This document shows, piece after piece, positions 9,569 to 20,580 of a DNA stretch of 64,000 nt. The stretch spans positions 3,968,001 through 4,032,000 of the forward strand of contig CM057059.1 in the NCBI GenBank assembly GCA_029945375.1, read 5' to 3'. Source of the DNA: Agaricus subrufescens (Eukaryota; Basidiomycota; Agaricomycetes; Agaricales; Agaricaceae). A program made the position numbers and the translations under genes. The notes beneath the pieces were generated by a model. The model was not told where the DNA came from. It did not search any database and saw only the letters and a list, made by a program, of their open reading frames with translations. How positions within the stretch are numbered: position 1 is the first letter of the stretch; each line of letters opens with the position of its first letter.

Positions 9569-11177
9569 CAGTGATGGACAAAAGGGTTGCAATGTTTGGC
9601 ACCCCTTCAAAGATACCGCTATAGCGTGGGAACTATTAACTATGGAGTCACGTGAGTGGTACCGTCTGATAGCCCTGCTGCTGTGCTTTCCCACAATATG
9701 CATAGCATTATGTAATACTCAATATTGATGGAGTTATAGGCAGTTTCTTGACAAAAGTCCATTGCAACCCTTTTGTCCATCTCAGTCACAAAGTACAAAT
9801 CTCTACTATTCAGTACTTTGTATACCCTCCCTTGGCCTGAATCACTGCTTCCACTCTCCTAGGCATACTTTCTATCAGATTCTGACACACCTCTGGTTCT
9901 ATCTTGTTCCACTCTATATCCACCCTCTCCCAAAGTTCCTTTATCCCCCTTGGTGCTTCTTCATACTCCTCAAGCCTGAGTTTGAGATAATTCCACAGGT
10001 GTTCAATGGGGTTAAGATCAGGAGACTGTGCAGGCCATGGTAAAACATTAATTCCCTTGTCTTTGAACCAGTTTTGAGCTTTTTTGGACCTGTGTTTGGG
10101 GTCATTATCCTGCTGAAAGGTGAAATCCTCCCTCTCTTTCCCATAATACTCCAGGCTAGCCTCCAGGTTCTCCTCCAAAATCTCAACATACAGTTCACCA
10201 TCCATCTTACCTTCAATCTGGCATGCATAGCCACATCCTTCCCAGAATATACAACCCCACATCATCAAAGATCCTCCTCCAAACTTCAGAGTCCCAGACA
10301 CCAGCCTATCATCCAAGCTCTCCCCCTGTTTTTTCCATACCCACTTCCTCCCATCTGAGCCTAGACAATTGAACTTAGTCTCATCAGACCATACAATAGT
10401 CTTCCAGTCATCCACAGTCCAGTTTCTATGCTCTATAGCCCACTCCAATCTGCCCCTCTTATGCTTAGCAGTAAGAAGAGGATGTTTAACCTTAACTATA
10501 GCCTTCATGCCAGCGTGGGAAAGATTTCTGCGGATAGTCTTTGAAGATACTGAGTGGGGGAGTGTATGGGTAAGCATTCTTTTGACTTGGGAGGCATTGT
10601 CAGCTTTCTGGGAGGTGATTAAGCAGATGACATAGCAGGTATCTGAAGGAGAAAGTAGCTTGGGACGGCCACCAGTGGGCTTGGCAAGCTCAGGTCTGTG
10701 CTTAGACCTGACTCTGGATATAGTAGAGAGGTGTAGACCAGTTGTAGCAGAGATGTGATGAGCAGATGCTCCAGAGTCAAGCAAATGGAGGATGTGAGAG
10801 AGCTGACTGGTTGTGAGGGGCTTCATGGCTAAGGAGTGAGTCAATGATGGCTGTTATATATATAGGAGAGGTGGCTGTGGTGATTTTCATGTTTGTTGAT
10901 TGTGGCTGTGCTGAATTTCCCTGTCAATCAACAAAGTCAGGTGACTTTGTTCAACCTTGACTGAGACAGACAAAAGGGTTGCAATGGACTTTTGTCAAGA
11001 AACTGCCTATAAGTCCATCAATATTGAGTATTACATAATGATATGCATATCGTGGGAAAGTACAGAAGCAGTGCTATCAGACGGTACCACACACGTGACT
11101 CCATAGTTAATAGTTCCCACGCTATAGCGGTATCTTTGAATGGGTGCCAAACATTGCAACCCTTTTGTTCGTCACTG
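9569..11177 (-). mobile_element. Complete Tc1-family DNA transposon (1609 bp)
   Basis: The ends CAGTGATGGAC...GTTCGTCACTG are flanked by TA at 9567-9568 and 11178-11179. The terminal inverted repeats are unusually long (about 215 bp; 9569-9787 and 10960-11177). Each contains the AAAGGGTTGCAATG motif at its outer end and again, inverted, at its inner end. One uninterrupted transposase gene occupies the middle on the minus strand. The MITE at 775-1161 derives from this family. The element sits in older repeat DNA just after the HSP70-like relic. Confidence 0.95.
9810..10826 (-). CDS. Tc1-family DD34E transposase, intact
   Basis: The protein cuts and pastes the element into TA sites. The start ATG at 10826 (MKPLTTSQ) gives 338 aa. 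The frame is open further upstream but has no ATG there. The N-terminal paired-like helix-turn-helix (residues ~5-45) is followed by a GRPK AT-hook-like motif (~53-56) and a second DNA-binding domain. The catalytic triad is complete: D148 in VWSDETKFN, D240 in FQQDNDPKH and E275 in SPDLNPIEHLWNYLK, with 34 residues between the last two. Length and motifs are normal for Tc1, and with matching ends and TA duplications this copy may still be competent. The TATA-like TATATATA lies about 40 bp upstream, at 10856-10863. Confidence 0.95.
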   Translation of the reverse strand: MKPLTTSQLSHILHLLDSGASAHHISATTGLHLSTISRVRSKHRPELAKPTGGRPKLLSPSDTCYVICLITSQKADNASQVKRMLTHTLPHSVSSKTIRRNLSHAGMKAIVKVKHPLLTAKHKRGRLEWAIEHRNWTVDDWKTIVWSDETKFNCLGSDGRKWVWKKQGESLDDRLVSGTLKFGGGSLMMWGCIFWEGCGYACQIEGKMDGELYVEILEENLEASLEYYGKEREDFTFQQDNDPKHRSKKAQNWFKDKGINVLPWPAQSPDLNPIEHLWNYLKLRLEEYEEAPRGIKELWERVDIEWNKIEPEVCQNLIESMPRRVEAVIQAKGGYTKY

Positions 11178-11179
11178 TA

Positions 11180-11343
11180 TAGCAGTTTGAGTAAATTATG
11201 TAAAATCATGGAAATATACAGGAAGGTACAATGGCATCTTATTTACATGTATGTATATACAGTCTTGTGGTTGTGCTTGGAATTTAAGTTCATTTTCAAT
11301 AGGATTTAGGATTGAGAACCATTGGAAAGGTTTTGTTGCTGCC
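11180..11343. other. No feature seen
   Basis: This is short AT-rich sequence between the Tc1 element and the LTR relic. I see no motif or coding signal. Confidence 0.3.
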
Positions 11344-11660
11344 TGTTAAGACAATGACTGCAAAGTCAGAACTAGATAGTTCCAATTAAGGGATGGGTGT
11401 TGGCCTTAGCAATGCAAAGGTGCACTATGCCCTCCAGCAGGTTCTGGGTGCCCAGAGAGTGAGAGCAGACAAGAATGTGAGATGTGGAAAGCTTAGTGGA
11501 ATGATAGGAACCAGGAGAGGATAGAATCTAAATTGATTTCAAACTAAAGAAATAGATACATGAATCAGAAACTTATATACATGAGTACATAGGAGTGAGA
11601 TACAGAATAGCAAAGCTCCAGATAAGAGAATAAGGAAATCAGAATAGAATATACTGTACA
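11344..11660 (-). repeat. CpG-stripped partial LTR, same family as the 62915 solo LTR
   Basis: Starting TGTTAAGACAATGACTG, this stretch aligns along its length with the reverse complement of 63561 downwards (landmarks: GTTGGCCT, TGCCCTCCAGC, AGAATCTAA, AACTTATATAC). Nearly every CG of the 62915-63561 copy is TG or CA here. The alignment fades by about 11660, just before copia coding sequence begins. It is an old truncated LTR. Confidence 0.8.
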
Positions 11661-11725
11661 GGAGGATGTTGTGGTAGTAATCTACACTACATGCTCACAT
11701 GTGTCTTCAAACAAGTTGGCACAGT

Positions 11726-14700
11726 GAACTGATCTGTCCACAATCCATCTTACAAGATCTGGCACCAAAGGTTCAGTCACATCTCTGACAAAGCTCTGAA
11801 AAGAGTACCAAACTCCTTGAAATCACCACCCATAAGTGATTTCCCCCAGTCAAAATGGACATGTCCAGGTTGCACTCTTGGCAAGCACCACCAGAAGTCC
11901 TTCCTGGAAAATTCCAAACAAGCTTCTAGTTATGGAGAATTAATCCATTCAGACCTTCTTGAATTCCCAATTCAATTATACCACAAATACAAGTGGGTGA
12001 TTACATTTCCAGATGATTTTTTGCCAGTCAGCACCATTGTCCTTCTTAGAAATAAGTTGGACACATTAAAAGTGCTGAAGGATTTTGTTGCAATGATAAG
12101 AAATCAGCAAGATACTCCAGTTAAATGCATTAGAACTGATAATGGCAGTGAATATATGTCCATGGACATGACAAATTTTTTCAACTCAAATGGAATAATA
12201 CATGAGACTACTGCTCCTCATGCGCACCAACAAAATGGTCACGCTGAGAGATTAAATCAAACCTTGCTTGATAAGGCAAGAGCCATGCTGCAACATGCAT
12301 GCTTCCCTGATTCTTACTGGGAGTTCACTATACAATGCACTGTGCACATTTACAACTGCACACCCATGTGACATCTTGAATGGAAATCACCATACAAAAA
12401 ATGGTGTGGCAAAAAGCCCAAGATTAACAATCTTAGGGTATTTGGTTGTGGAGCATATGTTTTCATACCTGAAGAGAAATGTGCAAACAAACTAACTCCT
12501 TGTTTTGAGTTGATGATCCTTGTGGACTACTCTTCTGGAGGAGCAAACTACCAATTCATAAGGCATACCAAAAATAATGCCTTGTTCATCTCCCCTTCTG
12601 CCATATTTGAGGAGGACTATTCCCCAAAATGTCCCAAAGCAGATCCACGTGGTTACCCTAAGGCACCTCTGTCAACAAATGATGGCAATGAATCTGATAA
12701 TAGTGGAGATTCACCTCCTGCTCCATTTGGTTATGGGTCTGATCCTAAACCCTTACCACCCACACCTCCAAAACCCTCTCATGGACTGTCCACACTGAGT
12801 TCAGGTCCTTCCAGACCCAGAACCCCAAGTCATGCTCCATACCTGCAAAGGTCACCTCCACCTGTGCCTCCCAACCACCTGCACCCCAACCCAGGCCAAG
12901 CAGTGGAAACCAAAGGAGATCTGGTCGCGAACAATGTACACCAATGCAGAAGTATAACATTTACAGTGATTGCTCTGATCCTGTCAAGGATCTCCAAAAA
13001 GACTTAGAAGGTCTATTGGATAAAATTAGAGCTACCAGCAAATCTGAACACCAACCAAATGAACATGATGTTCAAAAACCCTACCTGCCTGCCAAAGATG
13101 TGATTGGCCCTCAGGAAGAGTATCTAAGGCAAAGGTTCCCTTGGAGAGAATGGTGAGCTCAGGAATTTGACAGAGCACCAAAATGGAACTGTAGTGGACC
13201 TGTACCATTGGTGGAGCCAGAATTGGCCCCTGATACTCCTCCATTGGGCAATGAATCTCCAGAACCAACCCAGAGAAGCCTGCCACCTTTGGATCATATG
13301 GAGGACATACAACATCTTGTATATGAGGGGGGACTCAAATTTATTGAAATGCTGATCACAGCTGCAGTCAAAAAGGGCAAGACTCTGGTCAAGTTCAAAG
13401 ACCTTGCAGATCTCTCTCCCGATGATCACAAAGATTGGATTGCTGCATGGGTGGAGGAGCTCCAAGCCCTAAAAAAGCAAGGAGTATACAAACTTATGGA
13501 TCTCCTGAAAGGTTGTAGAGCCATTAAGAATCAATGGGTGTTTAGCACAAAGTCCCATGGCCAGAAACATGCTTGACTCATGGCTAAAGGTTTCTCCCAG
13601 ATCAAAGGCATTGACTTCAGTGAGTCATTTTCTCCTGTGGTCCAGTATGAAACTGCATGTCTCCTACTCAGTGTTGCCACACTCAAGGATTGGGAGATTG
13701 AAAGTGTTGATGTTAAAACTGCGTACCTATATGGTAAACTGGATGATGAAAAATATATGGAGCAACCTGAAGAATTCTGATTAAAAGGATCCAAAAGGAA
13801 AGTGTGGAAACTACACCATGCCCTTTATGGACTGAAACAAGCTGGCTTGGCCTGGTGGTGCAAGTTGACTGCCTCCATGAAGGAAGTAGGCTTTAAGCAC
13901 TGTCAATCAGATGCCAGTGTTTATACTTACCATTGTCTGAAGACAAAGCAACTTATAATTGCATTAGTCTACGTTGATGACGTTGCCTTAACTGGCAAGC
14001 AAACCAAGCTCTTTATAGACTTGAAGATTTGCTTTATGAAGAAATGGGAACACTGTGATCTTGGTGAATGCAAAGAATTCCTAGGAATGAAAATCACATA
14101 CAACAGAAAGAACAGGAGAATCTTTCTCAATCAAGTTGATGATCTTGATAAGATCCTTGAGAAGTTCAACATTGCTTCTAAGCCGACGGAAACTCTCCTC
14201 AAGTCTGGTTTTGTGTTCCTACCCAACCCAGCTCTTCAAACCCGCTATCAACAACTAGTGGGATCTTTGATGTATCTGATGATTGGCTCCTGACCAGACA
14301 TTGCTTACAATGTTGTTAAGCTGAGCCAACAGTGTGCCAACCCTGCAGAAGAGCATTTCAAAGTGGGCCTTTGGGTCCTTCATTATCTCCTTGCTACTTG
14401 CAAGTATTGCATTGTGTTTAATGGTGCATCTAACAAAGGTCTGCATGCCTTCTTGGACTCAGACTGGGCTCAAGCTCCCACCAAGCGCAAATCCATTACT
14501 GGTAACTATGTTATGCTAGCTTCCAGGTGTGTATCCTGGTTGAGCAGAAAACAGAAAACTGTTGCAGCTTCTTCTACAGAAGCAGAGTATATGGCGCTGT
14601 CCAACTGCTCCAAGCAACTTGTTTGGATGCATCAGCTCCTTACTGAAGCAGGTCTTGATGTCCTCCCTCCTAAATTGTCCACTGACAATGAAGGTTCAAT

Positions 14701-14770
14701 CTTCTGGGCCTCAAACCCAGTTCAAGAACAATGTTCAAAACATATTGACATGAAGATTCACATTGTCTGT
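11726..14770 (+). pseudogene. Copia-2 pol (integrase, RT, RNase H), truncated and decayed
   Basis: It starts inside the GAG-pre-integrase zinc domain (IWHQRFSHIS...CPGC). The integrase core follows (HSDLLEF, RTDNGSEYM, QQNGHAERLNQT), then a proline-rich linker, RT with LVYVDDVALTG, and RNase H with SSTEAEYMAL and STDNEGSIF. The frame holds from 11817 to about 12900, shifts once, then holds from 12944 to the end. In-frame TGA codons are at 12369, 13154, 13574, 13778 and 14291. Those at 13574 and 14291 replace the conserved Arg of ARLVAKGF and TRPDIAY. Gag and protease are missing, and the 3' end is cut by an LTR at 14771. Confidence 0.9.
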
Positions 14771-15360
14771 TGTTATGGCCCCAGCCATTTCACACATGAA
14801 AATATATGTTTACTGCGGCTAGGCATATGTATTAGGCCCAAGAATGAGCAATCAGTCACCCTGTTAGAGATAAGATTGGTCAAGGGCATGTGTGAAGACA
14901 GGTCAAACTAGGGATCAGTTGAGATTGCATCTGTGATTCCTAACAGGAAAACTGTACTGTTAGGGGAAATATAATTGCATTCAAGGACTTTAAAGCAGGA
15001 GTCTTGAGACTGAGTCTAGGGAAACTTTATTGGGAATTATCATTGAGACTGGCTATGGGATGGCTTGAGGACTTAGCAGAGTGTGGTGCCTTTAGCAGAC
15101 CTTATGCTAGACTGAATCTATAACTACTACCTGCCTAATGGGGAAGGGCTAGGAAGTGGGTGGATTGCACATGTCGAGACTGAATGAACTGAAGCGAGAC
15201 TGTTGGAATTATCAGTTGAGAGTCTGGATCAGGCAGCAGTAGTGATAATCTCGAAGCAATTAATGGTGAGATAGAAACTTAGTCTAATTGAGAACATCTT
15301 ATTGACAGATTGATCAGTGCGGGCTGAGTCTTGAGGGTTTCTAGACTAGGGTCTAGGGTT
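14771..15360 (+). repeat. Gypsy-A LTR, 5' part only (plus orientation)
   Basis: It begins TGTTATGGCCCCAGCC and matches the first ~595 bp of the 1.4-kb LTR family seen at 15504-16915, 44447 and 62350, then stops at GTCTAGGGTT. With the opposed LTR at 15504-16915 it forms inverted arms of about 0.6 kb. It inserted into, or abuts, the RNase H end of copia-2. Confidence 0.85.
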
Positions 15361-15503
15361 AAAGTGAAAGCCATGTTGGCTCACTAAAAGAAGATTTAAT
15401 CATACTAACCAAAGAGTGTTCTTAGCAGTGTATTGAAGGGAGAGTTATATGTGTATACACAAGGTAATAAGGTATCAAGATAAAAAAGAGAGAGAGAGAG
15501 AGA
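15361..15503. other. Spacer with (AG)n microsatellite
   Basis: About 140 bp with no recognised homology, ending in an (AG)n tract at 15488-15503 directly against the LTR terminus at 15504. AGAGA at the border could be one side of a target duplication, but the other side is missing. Confidence 0.4.
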
Positions 15504-16915
15504 TGTTGAAGAGACTAGATCAGTGTGAATGTGGAAAATAAAATATAAAAATATAAAATCGAATGTGAATGAAACCCTTTGAATTACACTGAGTCTCGAG
15601 TGTGGTTTGTGGGGAGAATGAATCAGAAAGAAAGTGAAAGGAAGAGTCTTGATTAAGTATTAAATGAAAATAGGGGTAGAATAGAAATATGAAACAAGTC
15701 TCGACTGAATAGAGACCTCTTCCAGACCTGTGCAATTTCAATTAGAACCTTTGTGACGAGTGGCTAAGCCCACAACAACTGTCCTCAATAGGATGGGTTA
15801 GACACCTATCTAGGAGGGGTAGTGAGTCTGCCCTAGTGATGCCTCAACAAACTCGGAGAGCCTTGACCTGCCTTTGTGCTTTGAGACAGACTGCAAGACA
15901 AGTCAAGCTAGCACTGAATGCTATTGCAATCCTATTAGACCAGTGAAGATACTCTCTTGAGCAGAACACAAGACCTTCCAAGTCAAGAAAGAACTTAAGA
16001 AATGCTTAGAACACTGTGAAGTTTAACCAAACTCAATTTCACTCACACAGTGCTTGGGCAAAGATTTGATTCCAAACCTCATCCTCAACTGGCAACTACA
16101 TACAATACACAATAAAAACTGAGACAAAATAAACAAATATGAAACAAATAACCAAGTCTGTATCCAGCGCTGAATGGGTATAGCCTCCTTGACTCTTCTT
16201 CCACCAATCAACAGTCTCAACTATTCAGTCTCCTTGACTGAACATCACACTTGTCTAATCTCCTGCTCCTCATTGGCTAACAAGCTTCCAACCCTAGACC
16301 CTAATCTAGAAACTCTCGAGACGCATCCCCCACTGATTAATCCATTGATAAGATGTCCTTGATTAGACTAAGCTTCTATCTTGCCTTTAGTTGCTTCAAG
16401 ATTGTCACTATTACTGCCTGATCCAGAGTCTTGACCGGTAATTCCAACAGTCTCGCTTCAGATTTATTCAGTCACAACATGTGCAATTCACTTATTTCCT
16501 AGCCCTTCCCCATTAGGCAGGTAGTAGTTATTGATCCAGTCTAGCATAAGGTCTGCTAGTAGTTATTGATCCAGTCTAGCATAAGGTCCGCTAAAGGAAC
16601 TGTGCTCTGCTAAGTCCTTGAGCCATCCCATAGCCAGTCTCAATGAGATTTCCCAACAAAGTTTCCCTAGACTCAGTCTCGAGACTTCCATTTTAAAGTC
16701 CTTGAATGCAATTATATTTCCCCTAACAGTCCAGTTTTCCTGTTAGGAATCACGGATGCAATCTCAACTGATCCCTAGTTCAACCTGTCTTCACACATGT
16801 CCTTGACTGATCTTATCTCTAATGGGGTGACCAATTGTTCATTCTTGAGCCTAATATGTATGCCTAGCCGCATTAAACATATATTTTCACATGTAAAACG
16901 GCTGGGGCTGTAACA
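15504..16915 (-). repeat. Gypsy-A 3' LTR (1412 bp)
   Basis: On the coding strand it runs TGTTACAGCCCCAGCC...CTCTTCAACA. It carries a 34-bp tandem duplication (around 16524-16590) absent from the other copies. An open frame of about 62 codons inside it (16220-16023) is shared with the other LTR copies. Differences from those copies are mostly CG versus TG/CA. Confidence 0.88.
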
Positions 16916-16929
16916 TCTCCCCCCCACTA
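16916..16929 (-). promoter_or_regulatory. Polypurine tract of gypsy-A
   Basis: The coding strand reads ATAGTGGGGGGGAGA immediately before the LTR start TGTTACAG. A G-rich purine run touching the 3' LTR is the expected plus-strand primer site, and it fixes the direction of the element. Confidence 0.8.
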
Positions 16930-17437
16930 TGAAATGACTGTCCTCAGTCATACCCAGACTCCATCTCGGAACTAAACTGATCATCTCCAACCTCTGGCTG
17001 GACTTTGATTTCATCCCTCGATGAGCATTTGCCCTTGGCCAGTGGTGGACCACCCTCTCCAGACATCACCGGCAGCTATTAATATTGCTACTGCCTCATT
17101 CTCCTGGAGCAGTGATTGTTGTGCTTCTTTTCTGATCACCCCGTCTAATTAGCGTGATCTTCTGATCACTTTCCAAAAGTGATGTTTAAACTTCCTCAAC
17201 TTCTTTTTTATTTCACTGACTCTGCCTCATTTTTTCTTTGGGGCATCATCAGCCAATGGCTCATTCCACGCTACTGCTGCTGACATAGCATGTTGCCGCA
17301 GTCTAGTGTGTCTTGCCTTTTTCATCTCTACCCTGCAGATCTTTACCTTGCTAATAGGGTATCTTTGACCAATGCTGAGCTCTAGCCCTTGATTAAAAGC
17401 AGACCTTGCCCACCCTTCAGCTTTCTCTTCCCCCATC
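16930..17437. other. Region between polypurine tract and antisense gene
   Basis: A minus-strand open stretch (17496-17227, 89 codons, basic) overlaps the start of the plus-strand gene but shows no known motif. Repeated GATCACT/AGTGATC words occur at 17116-17192. I see no other feature. Confidence 0.25.
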
Positions 17438-19796
17438 ATGTCCTCCTTGCCTCCCCAGCTGCCCCCCAAGATAGCCATTGCCGCTATCCTCAACAAGGCA
17501 GAATGGGGTGCACACTTTCCATCAGACGTCCTTCTCCGGCACTCCGAGCATTTTCAAGCTCTGCTGGCCTACCAAAAAAATCTGCAACCAGTGGAATTGT
17601 TGTCCACATCTCCGTCCAACACTCCTCAGACTATCCCACAGACTTTGCCCTCAGCCGCCCGCCCTTTGTATACCCCTCTGGTGCCTTCTGTTCTCCCGGC
17701 TATCACTTGTACTCCAATGCTGGTGCAACATTTGCAACCTGTCTCTTTCCACTCTCTGTTTTCTTGTCTTCTGACTCCTGCCACTCTCACAGCTCCCTTG
17801 ACATCATCAGCTTCGACTCGGACTCCCCATCAACCTCCCCCTCACCAATCTCTTGGTGAGTTGCCTATAGCTCAGGCTCGACGTCTCTTTGCTGCTGTAT
17901 GCACTTCTAATATTGCAGTTGCTCAAATCACAGCTAGGGTGGCATCAGAGGCTCCTTGGCTCAACCTGGCGGAAGTTCATGTCCCACCTATTTCCAATGC
18001 TGGTTCAACTGCTGGTTCCACTCGTCGTGGTGAGACTAATCCTCCTGCTACCAAACGCCAACATCTGCATTCTCCATTGCCTAAAACTACCCCCAAGGTC
18101 GTTCCCAAAATTGAAAAGGTTTCACCAATCAAAGTTCCAGCACCTGCCTGTTCTCCATGTCCAGGATCTGGCAAGTGTCTTGCTCGCAAAACTACCAGTA
18201 GTAAAGTTCTGGCTGGCTCTTATACTGCCATCATGGAAATCTCTTCCTCCTCATCCTCTTCTGAGCCTGAACAAGCTGGGACCAGCAGCAAGGAAAGCAA
18301 AAGTGATGATGAGGATGAAGTGGTTCAAGAGGACAAGCTTGACAATTCCGATGTTGACATGGATAAGCCCTCTTCCAAAAAATGCAAACCGGCTGCCTCT
18401 CATCATAAGCCTGCACCCCCCACAAAGACTACCCCAGCAACTCATTCTCAAGCCACTTGCTCCAAGCAGTCTAAGTTGGTCAAGACTCCCGCAACTGTCA
18501 ATTCCAATGGCTCAGAGGAACCTCACGGTATGTGCTTTACACTTTCTACCTCTCTTCTGCTGATCTGCATTTCCTAGTCCGCACCAATACCTCCTTGACT
18601 CGTCAACTCAGTCTTGCTCCTGGTGCTCCTTATCTCAATGGTCTGGCTACACATTTTGCTGTCTCCTATGATCTGGTATGCTACTGTTTAGCTCCTTCCC
18701 TTCCTTTTCTAATCATCTTTTCTTTAGTATTCTCCCTGCTCTGCCAACTGTCTTAACTGCACAAGTAACTTCTGCTTGGTGTGCACCACAGACAACCCCA
18801 TCAAGCGTCACCATGGAGAGTCTATTGAGGATGTGCAGTGTCACATCAATGCCCTCATCACTGGCATTGAGTGTGACCAGTGCGACCATGACTGCACCGG
18901 TCACTGCAGCAAAACCAAACCCCCTGCCTTGTGTCAATTTGCAGCTGAGCTGTGCTGCGCGCCTACTTTTATCATGGGCAATGGTACACCTGCCACCCTT
19001 TGCTTTTAGCTTTTCTCCTGACAGTCTTGGCACAGGGCTCCGTATTTGCAACTGCAACCTCGACGTCCCCCATTATCAAATTCAAGGCTTGGAGAGACAA
19101 CTCAGTCTTGCTGTCTCCCACTATTGTTTGCTCATCATCAAGAGCGCCATCAACTTCCTCGCAGCTTATTGCTATCATGACAAAAAGCCTGAGTTCTGGA
19201 TTGAGGCCCAACTCATCTCCAATGTCGAAGGTTTTGAGATGCTGCTTGCTGATGCCAAGCACATCATCAGCTACAATGAGCATGCTCTAACCGCCTCTGA
19301 CCTCCCTGCTTACGATGTCAACACTCTCAACAATCTCTCTGGTCCACATTGCTCCGAAAACCTGCTCATCTCTGGTCACGCACTTTACAATTCTTTCTGT
19401 TGTTTCAGTGAGTGGATGGGTGAGAAGCCTTTCCTTGTTGACGACCAGCAGCCTCTTGTTCAACCCTCCTGGTGGGACTGTCATGTTGCAGCTTGTGATA
19501 AGGCCAATGTTCTGCCTTCTACTCGCACCAACCCTCAATTCTCAAAGGCCTTTGACAAGTACCTCCACGTTCCTCCAATGATGGTGCCCAAACCGGCAGC
19601 TGTTCCTACCAAGCCCAAGTCTCCTGCTAGATCTCCTGCTGAAGCTGCCCCATCCATGCCTTCCAGGCAAACACTGCAGACTCCTCTTTCACCAACCTCT
19701 CCTAGCGCTATGGATGTTGAGGCCTCCCTTCAGCCAACCTTGCCCAGCAACACCAACGGTTGTGCAGCTGCCTTCCAAGAAGGCATTGAGGGGTAG
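17438..19796 (+). CDS. Unrecognised spliced gene, antisense to gypsy-A
   Basis: The start is ATG 17438. Exon 1 runs to 18527 (363 codons), with a 50-nt intron (18528-18577, GTATGT...CCTAG). Exon 2 is 18578-18675, with a 52-nt intron (18676-18727, GTATGC...TTTAG). Exon 3 is Cys/His-rich: CSANCLNC...FCLVC, then CDQCDHDCTGHC, suggesting metal binding. A later coding block in another frame (about 19025-19796) continues the protein, but the joining splice near 18985-19010 is unresolved. N-terminal residues are Pro/Thr/Ser-rich. Near residues 265-320 is an acidic Ser-Glu-Asp stretch, then a Lys-rich one. The function is unknown. It lies between integrase and 3' LTR of a minus-strand element, so its introns would survive reverse transcription of the sense RNA. 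Confidence 0.55.
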
Positions 19797-20580
19797 GCAT
19801 GCTGATTGGGTACTTGGTCGGCACTGGTGGTTGTCTCTGTTTTGTGTTTCTTTTATATCCACCTTGAACATTATCTCTCTGTCTTCCCTTCTTCTTTTCT
19901 TGGACTTTCTCCCTATTCTGTCTCGCATTAGTGCTTTACTACTTCTTAATTGAATGTAGTTAGCCCTTGCTTTTCTTCAGACTAGTTCTTTCCCATCTCA
20001 CTTTCTTCTTGTCATGTAGTTCCCTTATCCTGTAGTAGCATTGTGCTACCTTGTCTTGTTTACAAAGTCCCCCACTCAATACTATCTTGCTTTTATCTCT
20101 GCATCTCTTCTATTACTGAGTGTGAATTCCAGATCTGAGATGTTAAGTGGCTCAGCGTCTCTTAAGTGTTCCACATGTCCTCTACATAGTCTCACTCTCA
20201 AGTTTCTGTTCTCATTCTACACCAGCCTATAAATAACCCGATCAATCATGGCTTATTTATAGGTCTGCTCCAAAGTCTGTTAGAGTAGCCAAGCCTTGTA
20301 ATGCTGCCTTGGCGCAGCACCTCGCCTAATAGAACCCATTTTAATCTCCTGATTTCTGAGTTAAAACCAATCTGAGACGTGTCGCTCTCCCCCTCACTAT
20401 GGAAACAGATGCCCTCATCAATCACCGCTCTCACTCAGAAAAAAAATTTTCCTTGATCATATCCTTGATTGCATTCTTGACAAATATAAGTTCTCCATAG
20501 AATGTCTTGCGGCCTAAACATGTGTCTTGACTGTAGTTTGCATCAGCTTTGATCATACAACAACTCCAATCCTTTCCGTC
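19797..20580. other. Intergenic region with opposed TATA-like boxes
   Basis: CCTATAAATAA (20226-20236) and its exact inverted copy (20253-20263) form two divergent TATA-like boxes 16 nt apart. On the minus strand a purine run at 20387-20402 (ATAGTGAGGGGGAGAG) resembles the polypurine tract at 16916-16929 and its coding context. This may be an LTR boundary of a related element. The rest is pyrimidine-rich with no coding signal. Confidence 0.35.
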
